64,000 bases of DNA from Sphingorhabdus sp. YGSMI21 (lineage in GTDB: Bacteria; Pseudomonadota; Alphaproteobacteria; Sphingomonadales; Sphingomonadaceae): assembly GCF_002776575.1 (NCBI RefSeq), contig NZ_CP022548.1:387001-451000 (forward strand). Direction: 5' to 3'. The notes under the pieces were generated by a model, which saw only the letters and a program-made list of their open reading frames with translations, was not told where the DNA came from and searched no databases. How positions within the stretch are numbered: the stretch's first letter is position 1; each line of letters starts with the position of its first letter. Below, one piece after another: positions 8,541 to 16,801 of this stretch. The position numbers and the translations under genes were made by a program.

Positions 8541-9528
8541 CGGTCTGCCCTGAATCGGGACGGGACAGTTCCGCCTGGCCCGCTGCTGCGATGGACAGGG
8601 CTCGCTCTGTTACCGGAGATATACCCGGACGTGGCGGAAGGTTTTTCGGTAGCTTTATGTCCCAGGCCAGGCCCATTTTCTCGAGCAGACGGATGAATTG
8701 AAAACCCAGATCTATTTGCCCCGGATATAGCCCATGTGCTGCAGAGCGCGGAAAGGCGTGATGGTTGCAATGCCAGCTTTCGCCCATCGTCGGAATCGCC
8801 AGAATCGGCACATTATGGGCCTGCAGCGCGGCACCATCGAGATGCCAGTCTTGCGGCCCGCGGCTATGCGCGAAATAGGAGATGAACCAGTGCATCGTCA
8901 GGCATGCCGCCACCCGGACAACAACGCCCCAGATCACCCAAGGCCAACCGCCGATCAGGTACAGGACAAGAGCAACCGGGATCTGGTGCAGCATCCACGT
9001 CCGTTGGAGAAACCGGTAGAAAGGGTCACCGGCAATTTCCGGTCCGGGATCGAAACCGGGCGGTTGATCCAGTTTGAGCTTGAAGTTCAGATAGTAGAAA
9101 CCTTCGATCCAGAGCGGCTTTCCATGTCGCAGAAACCAGTGGCAATTTTCTTCCCGCTGTGCCCAGTCCCGGCTATCGTGCAATCCGATGGTCCAGATCG
9201 GGCCACCCATGCCCACCAATGTTCCCAGATAAACCATCGACCGTTCCAGCCATTTCGGACATTCGAAACTCCTGTGGATCAGGCGGCGGTGGAAACCCAC
9301 TGAATGGCCGGCACATAGCGTCACCGCCGACAGAGCCAGAAAAATTGCGAAGGCACCCCAGGTAAAATAAAGCGGTCCCAGGATGATTGCGCCAAAGAGA
9401 AAGGCCATGTTCCAGATCGAACGCGGCGCATCCCAGAGAACAGTCCCCTTTCCCGGATCCGCCACTTCGAGCCCGGTCAGTGAATTAACCTTGAAGGCTG
9501 CGCTGCCGCTTTGCAGATCATATCCCAT
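8530..9528 (-). CDS. Membrane fatty acid desaturase family protein
   Basis: A 332-residue integral membrane di-iron oxidase of the acyl-CoA/acyl-lipid desaturase superfamily, expected to insert a double bond in a fatty acyl chain. Four hydrophobic segments are visible (about 40-72, 96-116, 180-205 and 208-222). Histidine box 1 is H80-RRLI-H85 and box 3 is H253-CN-HH. The second box, usually HRxHH, reads H117-DSRDW here, so two or three expected iron ligands are missing or moved. The start at 9528 is chosen because it overlaps the previous stop by 11 nt and begins a plausible soluble N-terminus. The reaction and regiospecificity cannot be read from sequence. Confidence 0.82.
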   Translation of the reverse strand: MGYDLQSGSAAFKVNSLTGLEVADPGKGTVLWDAPRSIWNMAFLFGAIILGPLYFTWGAFAIFLALSAVTLCAGHSVGFHRRLIHRSFECPKWLERSMVYLGTLVGMGGPIWTIGLHDSRDWAQREENCHWFLRHGKPLWIEGFYYLNFKLKLDQPPGFDPGPEIAGDPFYRFLQRTWMLHQIPVALVLYLIGGWPWVIWGVVVRVAACLTMHWFISYFAHSRGPQDWHLDGAALQAHNVPILAIPTMGESWHCNHHAFPRSAAHGLYPGQIDLGFQFIRLLEKMGLAWDIKLPKNLPPRPGISPVTERALSIAAAGQAELSRPDSGQTDDG

Positions 9529-10468
9529 CTTGCGCTTCCTCAACTGGATGGCGGAAAATAATGTCGCGCAAAAACTGTTTCGCGCTTTGTTTTGCAGCAA
9601 CCTTCTGCATCGGACCGAAATACCATGAAGGATCGAGCAATCTTTCATAGCGGACTGTCAGCGCCACTCTGGTGCCGCCCCCGGGAAGCGGCGTGAAGCG
9701 GATGTCTGTGCCGCCAATGTCCATGTAATTGGCAAGATAGCTGTCGTTGCGCGTTATCTCTGTTCGGACATGTTCAGGGGTTACTTTTGCAATTTTGACA
9801 TGCATTTCTCCCTTGTGAACATTGGTGAAAAACCAGCGTTTGTAGGTAAAATGCACTGTGTGCACGTCGCCGCTGTTCAGGCTGCCCGCAGCGACCGCAT
9901 CCGGCATCGGGAAGAGCTGCAGAAACCAGTGGCGCTCGCTGCCAAATTCTATGGGTTTCGCCATATTCGACTGCAGTTGCGCAATCGACAAGGGACTGTC
10001 AGCCACATAAGTGGCGCTGCCCGTGCGCTCGACCGTTGTATTGGGGATCAGACCTTCACTCACCAGCATGAATATCAGAACGGGGACGACCGAAACACGG
10101 ACAATATTGTCCAGAGACTTGTCCTTGGATTCTTCGGACCGATCCCGCGTCAGCCATGCAAAAAAGAAGCCCAGAGATACGAAAAAATAGTAGATCGGCA
10201 TGAACATCAGAACGCAGACAAAGCCTTCGAACAGCACGATTGAAGTTGCGAAAAAAATGATCGTCGCGATGCGCAAGTGGTTTAAATAACGATAGTGGAG
10301 CGCGCTATTCTCACTGCTTTTCGTAAAAAATGCCAGCACCAGCGAAATGACAAACGGAACCAGAATATAGAGCAGAGTTCCGCGACCGAAGTCACTGTCC
10401 AGAAGCGTACGTATAGTCAGCGAAGCTACGCCAATGATCAGCAATAATATTTTCCAGGAAATATTCAT
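9518..10468 (-). CDS. Membrane protein with C-terminal SRPBCC-like domain (unknown)
   Basis: A 316-residue protein of no family I can name. The first ~150 residues form about four or five hydrophobic segments (ISWKILLLIIGVASL, LLYILVPFVISLVLAFF, ATIIFFATSIVLFEGFVCVLMFMPIYYFFVSLGFFFAW, VPVLIFMLVSEGL). The last ~170 residues look like a START/SRPBCC (polyketide cyclase) fold: an alternating beta pattern with an ITRND...GGTDIRFTPLPGGGTRVALTVRYER block, ending in a helix AAKQSAKQFLRDII. Such folds bind lipids or hydrophobic ligands. The 11-nt overlap with the desaturase gene suggests they work together. The start at 10468 begins the first membrane helix. Confidence 0.7.
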   Translation of the reverse strand: MNISWKILLLIIGVASLTIRTLLDSDFGRGTLLYILVPFVISLVLAFFTKSSENSALHYRYLNHLRIATIIFFATSIVLFEGFVCVLMFMPIYYFFVSLGFFFAWLTRDRSEESKDKSLDNIVRVSVVPVLIFMLVSEGLIPNTTVERTGSATYVADSPLSIAQLQSNMAKPIEFGSERHWFLQLFPMPDAVAAGSLNSGDVHTVHFTYKRWFFTNVHKGEMHVKIAKVTPEHVRTEITRNDSYLANYMDIGGTDIRFTPLPGGGTRVALTVRYERLLDPSWYFGPMQKVAAKQSAKQFLRDIIFRHPVEEAQDGI

Positions 10469-10641
10469 TCCGGATGATTTGCAACAGGCCATCGGGATTG
10501 GCAAGCGAATAGCGCTCGCCAATTCTCGCCCGCTTGCGGTCCGAGACACGCAACAATTCCGGACGCAGAAGCAGGCTATGCGAAAGGATTCATTGCCGGC
10601 CGCGATATGGCCCATCATAGACGACGATCATAAGGCCCGGC

Positions 10642-12033
10642 TTAATTCTTCCAGCTTGGCCAATCCTGGCAACCATAAGATGTATCCAGCGCCACCGGCA
10701 TCTCGACCATTTGAGCCGTGACGATGATTCGTCCATTTCGGTATCTCTTGCTGCCCGGTTGCGGCTCGCCGGCCCTCGGCAGTTTCCATTCAATAACGGG
10801 CAGCGGTGCCAGCACGTTATTGCCGGAAAATCCTTTCAATATCAGAGCTTTAAAATCCGGTTGAAGGCGCCTTAGGACAGTTCTTCGCGCGGCCTCGTCC
10901 AGCCGTTCAACGCCACTGGAAATCAGGATGACGAGATCGGAAAATTTTCCGTCGGGGCCAAACAGGGCCGCCAACCCGACCGCTCCTTCCTGTTCCTGGC
11001 GCATGGCGATCGACGGATAGTCATTAGCCGCGACCAGGCGATCAAAATTTTGGCCGCGCGTGAGCGCAAGACCGTCCGGCCATTTTTTCAGCAATATCAG
11101 ATCAGGAATTTGCGGCAGCTGAACCTCGTTCAACGCCATAGGTTCGTCCTGATAGGGATCACCCGTCGCCAATATCGCCTGCCCTTTCTTGCGGATCGCT
11201 GGGTCAATACTATCCAGCATATTTTGCGCGATACGTGCCCATATCCACTTGGCTTTGGAAATTGACACCGGTTCAGCTTCCGACTGCAAAAACGGTGAAT
11301 ACCAGGCTACGAGCTGCGCGGCATTGTGATAATCCAAATGGCCAATTCTCGGGTCGACAAGAAGTTCCGCGATCCGGGTTTTTCGTTCGACGGAAACGTC
11401 CCCCAGTATCGATACCATGGCCAACGCCTCATCGAGATCGAACCTTTCGCTCTCCGGATCAATCGATGCCTCGAATAACAGCTTGTCCTGCAGCGGATTG
11501 GCCAGAAAACTTCCGAAGCGCGCGCGGACCCTTTCCCAATGATCTTCGCGCAGGATCTGCTGCCGCGCTTCATCCTCGGTCCACCCCCGGGGAAGCCCGT
11601 CAACGCGCGTTGGATTCCCTATCCACTTGAACCAGGAAATCATTCGTTTTCGCTCTTCATTCAGATATTCCGGAACGTGATAGTCCAGGAAATCGATCTT
11701 CCACGGTTGGATATTCTTGTTGAGCGGCCAGTCTATCGCAGCATTCGCGATTTCAAAGGCAAAATCATCATCTTCGGTGCAACCGGAGTCGCCCGTGGCA
11801 AATGCCTCTGCATATCCCCAGGCTTCTTCCTCACCTAGCGCCCCGCGCGTTATCCTGCCCAGAAATCCTGTCCTGTCGCGGAGGGCGTTATAGCATGGCT
11901 CTCTCCAGCGGTCAGGATCGAGTGCCACGACTTCCCTGAACATATTGCAGGTGGAAGCCCGGGCAACCGGCCCCTGCAACAGAAGCCCAAGCGTTGCAGC
12001 ACCTGCCAGCATTCTGCCAATCAACAGATTCAT
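10642..12033 (-). CDS. Predicted periplasmic protein of unknown function
   Basis: A 463-residue protein. The N-terminus MNLLIGRMLAGAATLGLLLQG...ARAS is a Sec signal peptide with an A-x-A-like cleavage site near residue 26, so the mature protein is periplasmic. The body is mostly helical and tryptophan-rich, without a recognised domain. The C-terminal ~150 residues hold a basic, proline-rich beta stretch (VIEWKLPRAGEPQPGSKRYRNGR). The start at 12033 is supported by GGAGG and CGGAG upstream. It is the first gene of the leftward block bracketed by the 124-bp repeats. It is separated from the membrane/SRPBCC gene by 173 bp, so co-transcription is uncertain. Confidence 0.7.
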   Translation of the reverse strand: MNLLIGRMLAGAATLGLLLQGPVARASTCNMFREVVALDPDRWREPCYNALRDRTGFLGRITRGALGEEEAWGYAEAFATGDSGCTEDDDFAFEIANAAIDWPLNKNIQPWKIDFLDYHVPEYLNEERKRMISWFKWIGNPTRVDGLPRGWTEDEARQQILREDHWERVRARFGSFLANPLQDKLLFEASIDPESERFDLDEALAMVSILGDVSVERKTRIAELLVDPRIGHLDYHNAAQLVAWYSPFLQSEAEPVSISKAKWIWARIAQNMLDSIDPAIRKKGQAILATGDPYQDEPMALNEVQLPQIPDLILLKKWPDGLALTRGQNFDRLVAANDYPSIAMRQEQEGAVGLAALFGPDGKFSDLVILISSGVERLDEAARRTVLRRLQPDFKALILKGFSGNNVLAPLPVIEWKLPRAGEPQPGSKRYRNGRIIVTAQMVEMPVALDTSYGCQDWPSWKN

Positions 12034-12577
12034 CTCCGCAACCTCCAAGCTTTCAGTATGTTGAAGGAAACAGTCTTCGACGTCAAACCAACCCGTTCCC
12101 CAGAGGTTGTCTTTCACTCTCAGGATCTAAAGCTAAATTCATCTTTTAGAATCGGCGGCCCGCTAACTCCCAAACACAGTTGCGAGAGTAAGTCTCACAT
12201 CGCGGTCCATCCGTCAGTCTCGTTTGATTGGTCGGCAGCATCGGTTGAAGGGATCGAAATATTATGTGAGCGACTTTTTGCTCCGCACTGCTTGCCCCGC
12301 AAAGCCGGGACATGCGTAAGCCCTATGGCTCGCGCTGCCGCGCCGCATAGACCTTCCCGCGTTTCGATCAGGCTTTTGGATGGAGCGGGGTCTGGGGCGC
12401 AGAAGCCAAGATTGCGGATGGGCAGCCATCGGCGGATTGGATCAACAGGTCATCAAAGCAGATCAGTCACCTTGCCCGCCCGGTTGTGACTTACATCACT
12501 CCTGCGCTCCGCGGTTAGGTTAGGTCCGTGTCTGGATTTATCCAGAGCCTTTCGACGACAAAAAACAGGAAAAAATT
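12034..12577. other. Gene-free region between divergent genes
   Basis: 544 bp between the leftward periplasmic-protein gene and the rightward small lipoprotein gene. It holds copy B of the 124-bp repeat (12282-12405) and a perfect 7-bp inverted repeat TCTGGAT-TT-ATCCAGA at 12531-12546, 32 bp before the lipoprotein start. Open frames across the repeat are artefacts of its sequence. Promoters for both flanking genes must lie here, but none is obvious. Confidence 0.6.
12282..12405. repeat. 124-bp dispersed direct repeat, copy B
   Basis: Same orientation and length as 8001-8124, about 90% identical by hand alignment. The best conserved parts are TCCGCACTGCTTGCCCCGC, the CCGCATAGACCTTCCCGCG block and TTTTGGATGGAGCGGGG. 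It marks the right edge of the four-gene block and carries no supported gene. Confidence 0.88.
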
Positions 12578-12904
12578 ATGAAAAATTCGATTGCAACCTT
12601 GGCAGTTTTTGCGAGCGCTCTTGCGCTCGGCGCATGCGGTAGCAGCAACGAGACACCGGAAACGGTCGCGACGGAAGAAACCGCTGAAGTTGCAACCAGC
12701 GAAGCGTGCACCCAGGACGTGATGATGGCCAAGGCCGAGGAACTTGGCAAGAAGATGCAGGCTCTCGCCAGCGATCCGGAAGCCATGCAGGAAATGGCCG
12801 GCAAGATGCAGGCGGTACAGGAACAGGTGCAGCAAGGCGCCGCGGACGGAAGCTTTGGCATTGCCGAAGCTTGCGCCGCCTATGACCAAATGCTCGCGGA
12901 TTAA
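12578..12904 (+). CDS. Small putative lipoprotein
   Basis: A 108-residue protein with a lipobox A-L-G-A-C (cysteine 20) followed by GSSNE, then a Thr/Glu-rich linker and a helical, Met/Gln/Ala-rich C-terminal part (about 45-105, KAEELGKKMQALA...EMAGKMQAVQEQVQQ). No family recognised. The helix has a heptad-like pattern, so it could pack as a coiled coil, like small lipoproteins of the Lpp/DUF-type. Two cysteines (in EACTQD and EACAAY) could form a disulfide in the periplasm. An AGGAAAA ribosome site lies just upstream, and a clear Rho-independent terminator follows at 12974, so it is a single-gene unit. Confidence 0.8.
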   Translation: MKNSIATLAVFASALALGACGSSNETPETVATEETAEVATSEACTQDVMMAKAEELGKKMQALASDPEAMQEMAGKMQAVQEQVQQGAADGSFGIAEACAAYDQMLAD

Positions 12905-12973
12905 TCTGGAGCAGGCCTCCAGCAGGCATGGCGGAGCGCATTCTCTGCCGTGCCTTCACCAAGAGAATGAAGC

Positions 12974-13001
12974 GGGCCGGATTTGATCCGGCCCTTTTTT
13001 T
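12974..13001 (+). terminator. Rho-independent terminator after the small lipoprotein gene
   Basis: Perfect 9-bp stem GGGCCGGAT / ATCCGGCCC with a TTG loop, followed directly by seven T. This is the clearest intrinsic terminator in the window. Confidence 0.95.
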
Positions 13002-13227
13002 GCCTGCCCTGCTGGCGGCACCGTTCCGCGACAGGCGGGAAAAGCGGACAAGGATTGGCGTTGATTGAAATCGCCGATCATTGTGATCGCCATAATTATC
13101 CGGATAGGCTCCGATTGGCTGTTGAATAATGCTGCACCACAACATATTTCAAGCGTCTCAAACAGAAGGATAATTGCTCGCCACTGCTGGCGTGCAAAAA
13201 ATCTCAACCGAAAGAAAAGGACTACGA

Positions 13228-13791
13228 ATGGCCACCATTAACAGCAAAATTTTGCCTTTCTCTACCGAAGCATTTTACCGCGGTGAATTTGTCAACGTGA
13301 CGGAAGAACATGTCGCCGGCAAATGGGCCGTATTTTTCTTCTATCCTGCAGACTTTACCTTTGTCTGCCCGACGGAACTGGAAGATCTGGCTAACCAATA
13401 TGATGCGCTGCAGGCCATGGGCGTTGAAGTTTACTCGGTTTCCACCGACACGCATTTCAGCCACAAGGCATGGCATGCAAGTTCCGATGCGATCGGCAAG
13501 ATCAATTTCTACATGCTGGGCGACCAGAATCACACGATCAGCAACAATTTCGGCGTCTTGCGTGAAGGTCAGGGCCTTGCCGACCGCGCGACATTCGTTG
13601 TGGATCCCGATGGCGTCATCCAGGTCATGGAAATCACCTGCGAAGGCGTCGGCCGGAACGCGGCTGAACTGGTCCGCAAGATCAAGGCAGCGCAATATGT
13701 CCGCGCCAATCCCGGTGAAGTTTGCCCGGCAAAATGGGAAGAAGGCGAAGACACGCTTGCCCCTTCCATTGAACTCGTCGGCAAAATCTAA
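13228..13791 (+). CDS. ahpC: Alkyl hydroperoxide reductase peroxidase subunit
   Basis: A 187-residue typical 2-Cys peroxiredoxin of the AhpC type that reduces H2O2, organic peroxides and peroxynitrite in the cytoplasm and is recycled by AhpF. The peroxidatic cysteine is in DFTFVCPTE (C47) and the resolving cysteine in GEVCPAKW (C166). The catalytic Thr is three residues before C47 and the GGLG-like segment reads [15 protein letters not shown]. The start at 13228 has AAAGG upstream and gives the canonical N-terminus; an in-frame extension to 13174 is not needed. ahpF follows 120 bp downstream on the same strand. No OxyR site could be assigned with confidence. Confidence 0.98.
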   Translation: MATINSKILPFSTEAFYRGEFVNVTEEHVAGKWAVFFFYPADFTFVCPTELEDLANQYDALQAMGVEVYSVSTDTHFSHKAWHASSDAIGKINFYMLGDQNHTISNNFGVLREGQGLADRATFVVDPDGVIQVMEITCEGVGRNAAELVRKIKAAQYVRANPGEVCPAKWEEGEDTLAPSIELVGKI

Positions 13792-13818
13792 ACCCGATCC
13801 AACATCAATGAAAAATGC

Positions 13819-13843
13819 AGTGACCGGCTTTGTGCCGGTCACT
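13819..13843 (+). promoter_or_regulatory. Perfect 10-bp hairpin in the ahpC-ahpF gap
   Basis: AGTGACCGGC (13819-13828) and GCCGGTCACT (13834-13843) form a perfect stem with a 5-nt loop. It is not followed by a T-tract. It probably lowers or stabilises the dicistronic message so that AhpC is made in excess over AhpF. A partial terminator is possible. Confidence 0.7.
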
Positions 13844-13911
13844 CTCCCCCTTGGCTTCGACCTAATGCCAGCGAGCCTATAGCCCTGCCCTGGTCATATG
13901 AGAGAAATATC

Positions 13912-15477
13912 ATGCCCATCATCGATCAATCCACCGCCGATCAGCTGAAAGCCTATCTGGTCAACCTGCGCCGCCCGATCCGGCTGGTCGCCACTCTGGA
14001 CGACAGCGCGAAATCGGCCGAGATGAAAGAATTGCTCGAGACGATCGCCCCGATGTCCGATCTTGTAGAAGTCGATCTCAACGGAAAATCGAAGCGCGTG
14101 CCATCTTTCCTGATTTCTGCGGACGATGGCAAATCGGAAGTCGAATTTGCCGGACTGCCGCTGGGACACGAATTTTCCTCGCTCATTCTCGGCTTGCTGC
14201 ACGTCGGCGGCCATCCGCCGAAAGAGGATGAAGAGCTGCTCGAAAGCGTTGCATCGCTGGAAGGCGAATATCATTTCGAAACATTTTTCTCGCTCTCCTG
14301 CCAGAATTGCCCGGACGTCATTCAGGCGCTCAATATCATGGCCGCCCGCAACCCCAATGTCAGCCATGTCGCCATCGACGGCGCGCTGTTTCAGGACGAG
14401 GTCGAGGAGCGCAAGGTCATGGCGGTGCCAACCGTCTTTCTGAACGGCGAGCCCTTTGGTTCCGGGCGGATGAATCTGGCCGAGATCATGGCCAAGGTCG
14501 ATACCGGCAGCGCCGAGAAAGCAGCCAGCAAACTGTCGGCCAAAGAACCCTATGACGTGCTGGTGGTCGGCGGCGGGCCCGCTGGCGCGGCTGCGGCCAT
14601 CTACACGGCGCGCAAGGGAATCCGCACCGCCATCATCGCCGAACAGTTCGGCGGCCAGTTGATGGATACGATGGGGATCGAGAATTTCATCTCCGTGCCC
14701 TATACCGAGGGGCCCAAGCTCACTGCGGAATTGCAGCGGCATGTGAACGAATATGATCTGGAAGTGTTCAGCCAGCAGCGCGTCGCGGATCTGGCGCGCC
14801 CGGCCGAGGACGGCGATCTGTTTGCGCTCACGACCGAGAGCGGCGGGTCGCTGAAAGCGAAAGCGGTCATTCTGGCAACCGGTGCGCGGTGGAAGACCAT
14901 CGGCGTGCCCGGCGAAGCCGAATATCGCAACAAGGGTGTCGCCTATTGCCCGCATTGCGACGGCCCGCTTTACAAAGGCAAGCGCGTCGCGGTTATCGGC
15001 GGCGGCAATTCCGGCGTGGAAGCGGCGATCGATCTGGCCGGCATTGTCAGCCATGTCACCCTGATCGAGTTTGACAGCGCGATGCGCGCCGATGCCGTGC
15101 TGCAGAAGAAAATGAACAGCCTGCCCAATGTCACCGCCATTGTTTCGGCGCAAACGACCGAAATTACAGGCGACGGCGAGAAGGTTACCGGCCTGCGCTA
15201 CAAGGATCGCAACAGCGGTGAAGAGCATGATGTCGCGCTGGAAGGTGTGTTTGTCCAGATTGGCCTGATGCCGAACAGCGAATGGCTGGGCGATGTGGTC
15301 AAGCGATCCCCTTATGGAGAGATCGAGATCGACCATCGCTGCGAAACCTCCGTTCCGGGCATCTTTGCCGCAGGCGACGTAACGACAGTGCCTTACAAGC
15401 AGATCGTCATCTCGATGGGTGAAGGGTCGAAAGCCGCGCTGTCCGCCTTTGACTGTCTCATCCGGGCGGATGGCTAG
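13912..15477 (+). CDS. ahpF: Alkyl hydroperoxide reductase flavoprotein subunit
   Basis: A 521-residue NAD(P)H-dependent FAD disulfide reductase that recycles AhpC. The N-terminal tandem thioredoxin-like domain carries the redox pair C130-QN-C133. The C-terminal thioredoxin-reductase-like part shows the FAD site [14 protein letters not shown] (about 217-230), the second redox pair YCPHCDG (about 345), the NAD(P) site [14 protein letters not shown] and the FAD-binding IFAAGDVT. Length equals that of classical AhpF. It is downstream of ahpC with a hairpin between them. Confidence 0.98.
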   Translation: MPIIDQSTADQLKAYLVNLRRPIRLVATLDDSAKSAEMKELLETIAPMSDLVEVDLNGKSKRVPSFLISADDGKSEVEFAGLPLGHEFSSLILGLLHVGGHPPKEDEELLESVASLEGEYHFETFFSLSCQNCPDVIQALNIMAARNPNVSHVAIDGALFQDEVEERKVMAVPTVFLNGEPFGSGRMNLAEIMAKVDTGSAEKAASKLSAKEPYDVLVVGGGPAGAAAAIYTARKGIRTAIIAEQFGGQLMDTMGIENFISVPYTEGPKLTAELQRHVNEYDLEVFSQQRVADLARPAEDGDLFALTTESGGSLKAKAVILATGARWKTIGVPGEAEYRNKGVAYCPHCDGPLYKGKRVAVIGGGNSGVEAAIDLAGIVSHVTLIEFDSAMRADAVLQKKMNSLPNVTAIVSAQTTEITGDGEKVTGLRYKDRNSGEEHDVALEGVFVQIGLMPNSEWLGDVVKRSPYGEIEIDHRCETSVPGIFAAGDVTTVPYKQIVISMGEGSKAALSAFDCLIRADG

Positions 15478-15511
15478 GCCGGAGAATATTTCCTCTCCAG
15501 CCCGGCTGTTT

Positions 15512-16411
15512 CTAGCGCGTAGGATCCAGGGCGCTCGGCTTGCGCCGGCGGCCCGTGTTGCCGATCTCGTCGGGCCGGGTGGACCAGCCGCCGGAACCGC
15601 CATCCTGCGCCATAGCCTGCAAGGCCGCGATCCGGTCTTCGGTCGCCGGGTGGGTCGAGAACATCTGGCGCACGCCTCCCGGTACGATGTACAATTGAGA
15701 CGCCGCGGGATTGCGCTGGGCTACCGGATTGGGAATACGGGCCGCTTCGCCGGAGATCTTGTGCAGTGCTGACGCCAGCGACAGGGGTTTGCCGCTGATT
15801 TGGGCCGCGGCTGCATCGGCGCCGAATTCGCGGGTGCGGCTGATCGCCATTTGCACGATCATTGCGGCAAAGGGCGCGATCAGCACGGCCATCAGACCGG
15901 CAACGCCGGCGTTGCGGTCACGGAAAAACATACCGAAATTGGCCAGCATCGAGACAGCACCGGCGATCGTCGCGACCATGGTCATGATCAATGTATCGCG
16001 GTTCTTCACATGGCCCAGTTCGTGGGCCATCACGCCTTCGATCTCGTCATGGCTGAGCATCTGCAGCAGGCCGGTGGTGGCAGCCACCGCTGAATGTTCG
16101 GGGTCCCGGCCAGTGGCAAAGGCATTGGGCTGGGGCTGGTCGACAATATAGACTTTCGGCATCGGCAGGCCGGCCCGTTTCGACAAATTCTGGACCATAT
16201 TGTAGAATTCGGGGTGACTTTTGCCATCAATCTCTACCGCATTGTGCATTTTCAGCACGATTTTGTCGGCGTTCCAGTAGGTGAACAGGTTCATGCCCGC
16301 CGCGACGATCAGGGCGATGATCGCGCCGCCGCTGCCGCCCAGCGAATAGCCCAATGCCATGAACAGCGCGGTCAGCGCTGCCAGCAGCATGGTTGTCTTC
16401 ATGAAATTCAT
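15512..16411 (-). CDS. htpX: Zinc metalloprotease HtpX homologue
   Basis: A 299-residue M48 membrane protease that degrades damaged or misfolded inner-membrane proteins. Two N-terminal hydrophobic segments (about 5-22 and 28-46) are followed by the zinc motif H130-ELG-H134, with the third ligand in SRTREFGADAAAA (about residue 210). Two further hydrophobic segments lie between (about 145-160, 172-190). The conserved NAFATGRDPEHSAVAATTGLL block precedes the active site. The C-terminal tail after residue 260 is basic and variable. It converges on ahpF with 34 bp between stops and diverges from the DUF1674 gene. Confidence 0.97.
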   Translation of the reverse strand: MNFMKTTMLLAALTALFMALGYSLGGSGGAIIALIVAAGMNLFTYWNADKIVLKMHNAVEIDGKSHPEFYNMVQNLSKRAGLPMPKVYIVDQPQPNAFATGRDPEHSAVAATTGLLQMLSHDEIEGVMAHELGHVKNRDTLIMTMVATIAGAVSMLANFGMFFRDRNAGVAGLMAVLIAPFAAMIVQMAISRTREFGADAAAAQISGKPLSLASALHKISGEAARIPNPVAQRNPAASQLYIVPGGVRQMFSTHPATEDRIAALQAMAQDGGSGGWSTRPDEIGNTGRRRKPSALDPTR

Positions 16412-16496
16412 CGTCTCTACTCGCTTGAATATGGTCGCTACGGTCTCGATATAGGGTCTGGAGCGGCACGATTCAATTTGGCGGACAGGCGAAAAT

Positions 16497-16679
16497 ATGA
16501 CCGATAGCGATAGAAAACCCGGGGAACGCCCTGCTCATGTCAAGGCGCCCGCCTATCTTTCCCCGAGCAAGCCGGTGCCGGAACCCGATCCGCTGGAAAA
16601 GGCCGACGAAATTGCCGCCGACAAGGGCCCCACCCGCTATGGCGACTGGGAGCACAAGGGCATCGCGGTCGATTTCTGA
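16497..16679 (+). CDS. DUF1674 family protein (SDHAF4-like)
   Basis: A 60-residue protein whose C-terminus GPTRYGDWEHKGIAVDF is the hallmark of DUF1674, the family of succinate dehydrogenase assembly factor 4 (Sdh8/SDHAF4). In mitochondria the factor binds the flavinylated SDH subunit and promotes assembly; a like role in alphaproteobacteria is inferred. The N-terminal half is charged, proline-rich and probably disordered, as in other members. It is transcribed divergently from htpX. No sdh gene is in the window. Confidence 0.88.
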   Translation: MTDSDRKPGERPAHVKAPAYLSPSKPVPEPDPLEKADEIAADKGPTRYGDWEHKGIAVDF

Positions 16680-16801
16680 CGGGCCGCGGGGCTGCGTCCC
16701 GGACTCTGCATCGCACCACCTTCTCCATTTAAACCTTTGCGCCACCGCACTTTTATGGAAGGATTGCTGGCCGAAGACGGATGCGGAGCGGGAGCGATAA
16801 T

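Noticed and set aside
12058..12489. Open frame across the repeat copy B
   Set aside because: Much of it is repeat sequence, the same as that which extends rsmB artificially at copy A; no ribosome site.
13085..13160. Possible OxyR site upstream of ahpC
   Set aside because: ATAG/CTAT-like elements are too degenerate to call by eye, and no oxyR gene is in the window.
13894..15603. 569-codon open frame opposite ahpF
   Set aside because: Antisense to a fully conserved AhpF; no ribosome site or family match.
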